Part shown: positions 63,326 to 64,000 of the stretch, piece by piece
Layout of the letters: each line of letters opens with the position of its first letter
Position numbering within the stretch: the first letter of the stretch is position 1
Source: Afifella pfennigii DSM 17143
GTDB lineage: Bacteria > Pseudomonadota > Alphaproteobacteria > Rhizobiales > Afifellaceae
Direction of reading: 5' to 3'
Assembly: GCF_000688515.1 (NCBI RefSeq)
Contig: NZ_JHZK01000009.1
Location: forward strand, 1 to 64,000
DNA length: 64,000 nucleotides
Program-made: the position numbers and the translations under genes
The notes under the pieces: generated by a model
Seen by the model: only the letters and a program-made list of their open reading frames with translations
What the model was told of the DNA's origin: nothing
The model's database searches: none

Positions 63326-64000
63326 ATGAGCCGTTTCGTCCATCTCGTGGCGGGAGCCCGACCGAATTTCATGAAGGTCGCGCCGCTTTACCACCAGCTT
63401 GCCCGCGCCGACTGGTGTCGCCCGGTGCTGGTTCATACGGGACAGCACTATAGTTCGGAGATGTCGGAGACCTTCATCCGCGATCTCGACCTGCCGACAC
63501 CGGACCACCAGCTCTCCATTGGCAGTGGCAGCCACGCCGAGCAGACGGCGCGATGCATGATCGCTTACGAGAAACTATGCACCTTGACCGCACCGGACCT
63601 CGTGGTGGTTGTCGGAGACGTCAACTCGACGATGGCTTGCGCCCTTGCCGCCAAGAAGCTCGGATTGGACGTCGCGCATCTGGAAGCCGGATTGCGCAGC
63701 GGCGACCGGTCGATGCCGGAAGAGATCAACCGCCTTGTAACGGACGCTATCGCCGACCTGTTATGGACACCCTCGCCTGACGCCGATGTCAATCTGCGCA
63801 CAGAGGGTGTTTCGGAGAACCGTATCCACCGGGTCGGCAACATCATGATCGACGCCTACGAGTTGCTGCGCGACCGCATTGAAGCCGCCCCTGGCCCCTC
63901 GTCCCTCGGCCTGGCAGGCGAGGACTACGCCGTTGTCACGCTGCATCGTCCGTCCAATGTCGATACGCAGACGAAATTGGAGGAACTCGTCTCGGCCGTA
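63326..64000 (+). CDS. wecB: UDP-N-acetylglucosamine 2-epimerase (WecB), cut by window end
   Basis: The first 225 codons of a non-hydrolysing UDP-GlcNAc 2-epimerase: GARPNFMKVAPL, TGQHYSSEM, VVGDVNSTMACALAAKKL, HLEAGLRSGDRSMPEEINR and TLHRPSNVD are family motifs with the substrate-binding residues. It makes UDP-N-acetylmannosamine for polysaccharides. No stop is reached at 64000. It is divergent from manC, with a 215-base gap. Confidence 0.93.
   Translation, partial: MSRFVHLVAGARPNFMKVAPLYHQLARADWCRPVLVHTGQHYSSEMSETFIRDLDLPTPDHQLSIGSGSHAEQTARCMIAYEKLCTLTAPDLVVVVGDVNSTMACALAAKKLGLDVAHLEAGLRSGDRSMPEEINRLVTDAIADLLWTPSPDADVNLRTEGVSENRIHRVGNIMIDAYELLRDRIEAAPGPSSLGLAGEDYAVVTLHRPSNVDTQTKLEELVSAV

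Overview
The window looks like a chromosomal segment of a GC-rich alphaproteobacterium, most likely a member of Hyphomicrobiales (Rhizobiales). The reasons are the CtrA/ChpT/SciP cell-cycle genes with an EipA (DUF1134) gene beside chpT, GANTC (CcrM) sites before ctrA, a cbb3 oxidase with two FNR-type operons, a NAGGN osmoprotectant operon and an HWE-family histidine kinase. No genus can be named from sequence alone. No rRNA, tRNA, CRISPR array, insertion sequence or integrase was seen.

Layout. (1) 150-11541 is a microaerobic respiration block on the minus strand: ccoGHIS plus a four-helix membrane protein, bioY, ccoNOQP, then a plus-strand hemerythrin gene and fnrL. FNR/FixK-type boxes lie before ccoG, between ccoN and the hemerythrin gene, and between fnrL and a universal stress gene, so FnrL probably controls the block and itself. 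(2) 12534-15009 is a copper-type P1B ATPase behind a CueR-like operator with no cueR gene nearby. (3) 15063-19825 is the three-gene NAGGN operon (asnO, ngg, M42 peptidase). (4) 20031-22506 holds a D-tartrate dehydratase-like enolase-superfamily enzyme and a secreted aldose dehydrogenase. (5) 22537-25328 is an HWE kinase with a single-domain response regulator. (6) 25535-31763 holds three different regulators in a row (Crp/Fnr, MarR, Rrf2) facing an RND efflux pair. (7) 31912-38923 is mixed: a hybrid kinase, DUF1289, Dps, a hypothetical gene, a PilZ protein, a hydroxyacid dehydrogenase and a DUF883/holin-like envelope pair.

(8) 39026-46683 is the cell-cycle region: mnmA, sciP, an aminotransferase/sulfotransferase-like pair, fliJ, ctrA, chpT, eipA and a membrane-anchored coiled-coil protein. 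Candidate CtrA boxes precede sciP, ctrA/fliJ and eipA, and three GANTC sites lie within 70 bp before ctrA. (9) 46836-51947 is an isolated aromatic-catabolism block: pcaHG, a ferredoxin reductase-like flavoprotein, an orphan ThDP enzyme and a MarR regulator with a perfect dyad upstream. (10) 52193-58745 has an ABC-2 exporter, a secreted DUF4424 protein, a possible sugar-transfer protein and an unusual trio of MacB/FtsX-type permease, LolD-type ATPase and MlaC-like periplasmic protein. (11) 59021-60079 is an orphan GTA/phage-type DUF2793 gene. (12) 60140-64000 is the edge of a polysaccharide cluster (phosphomannomutase, ManC and a WecB cut by the window end).

The strongest candidates for new biology are the MlaC plus MacB/FtsX plus LolD transporter, the class IV aminotransferase/sulfotransferase-like pair, and the regulatory wiring around ctrA. 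Most other genes belong to known families. All family assignments come from reading motifs; no database search was run.
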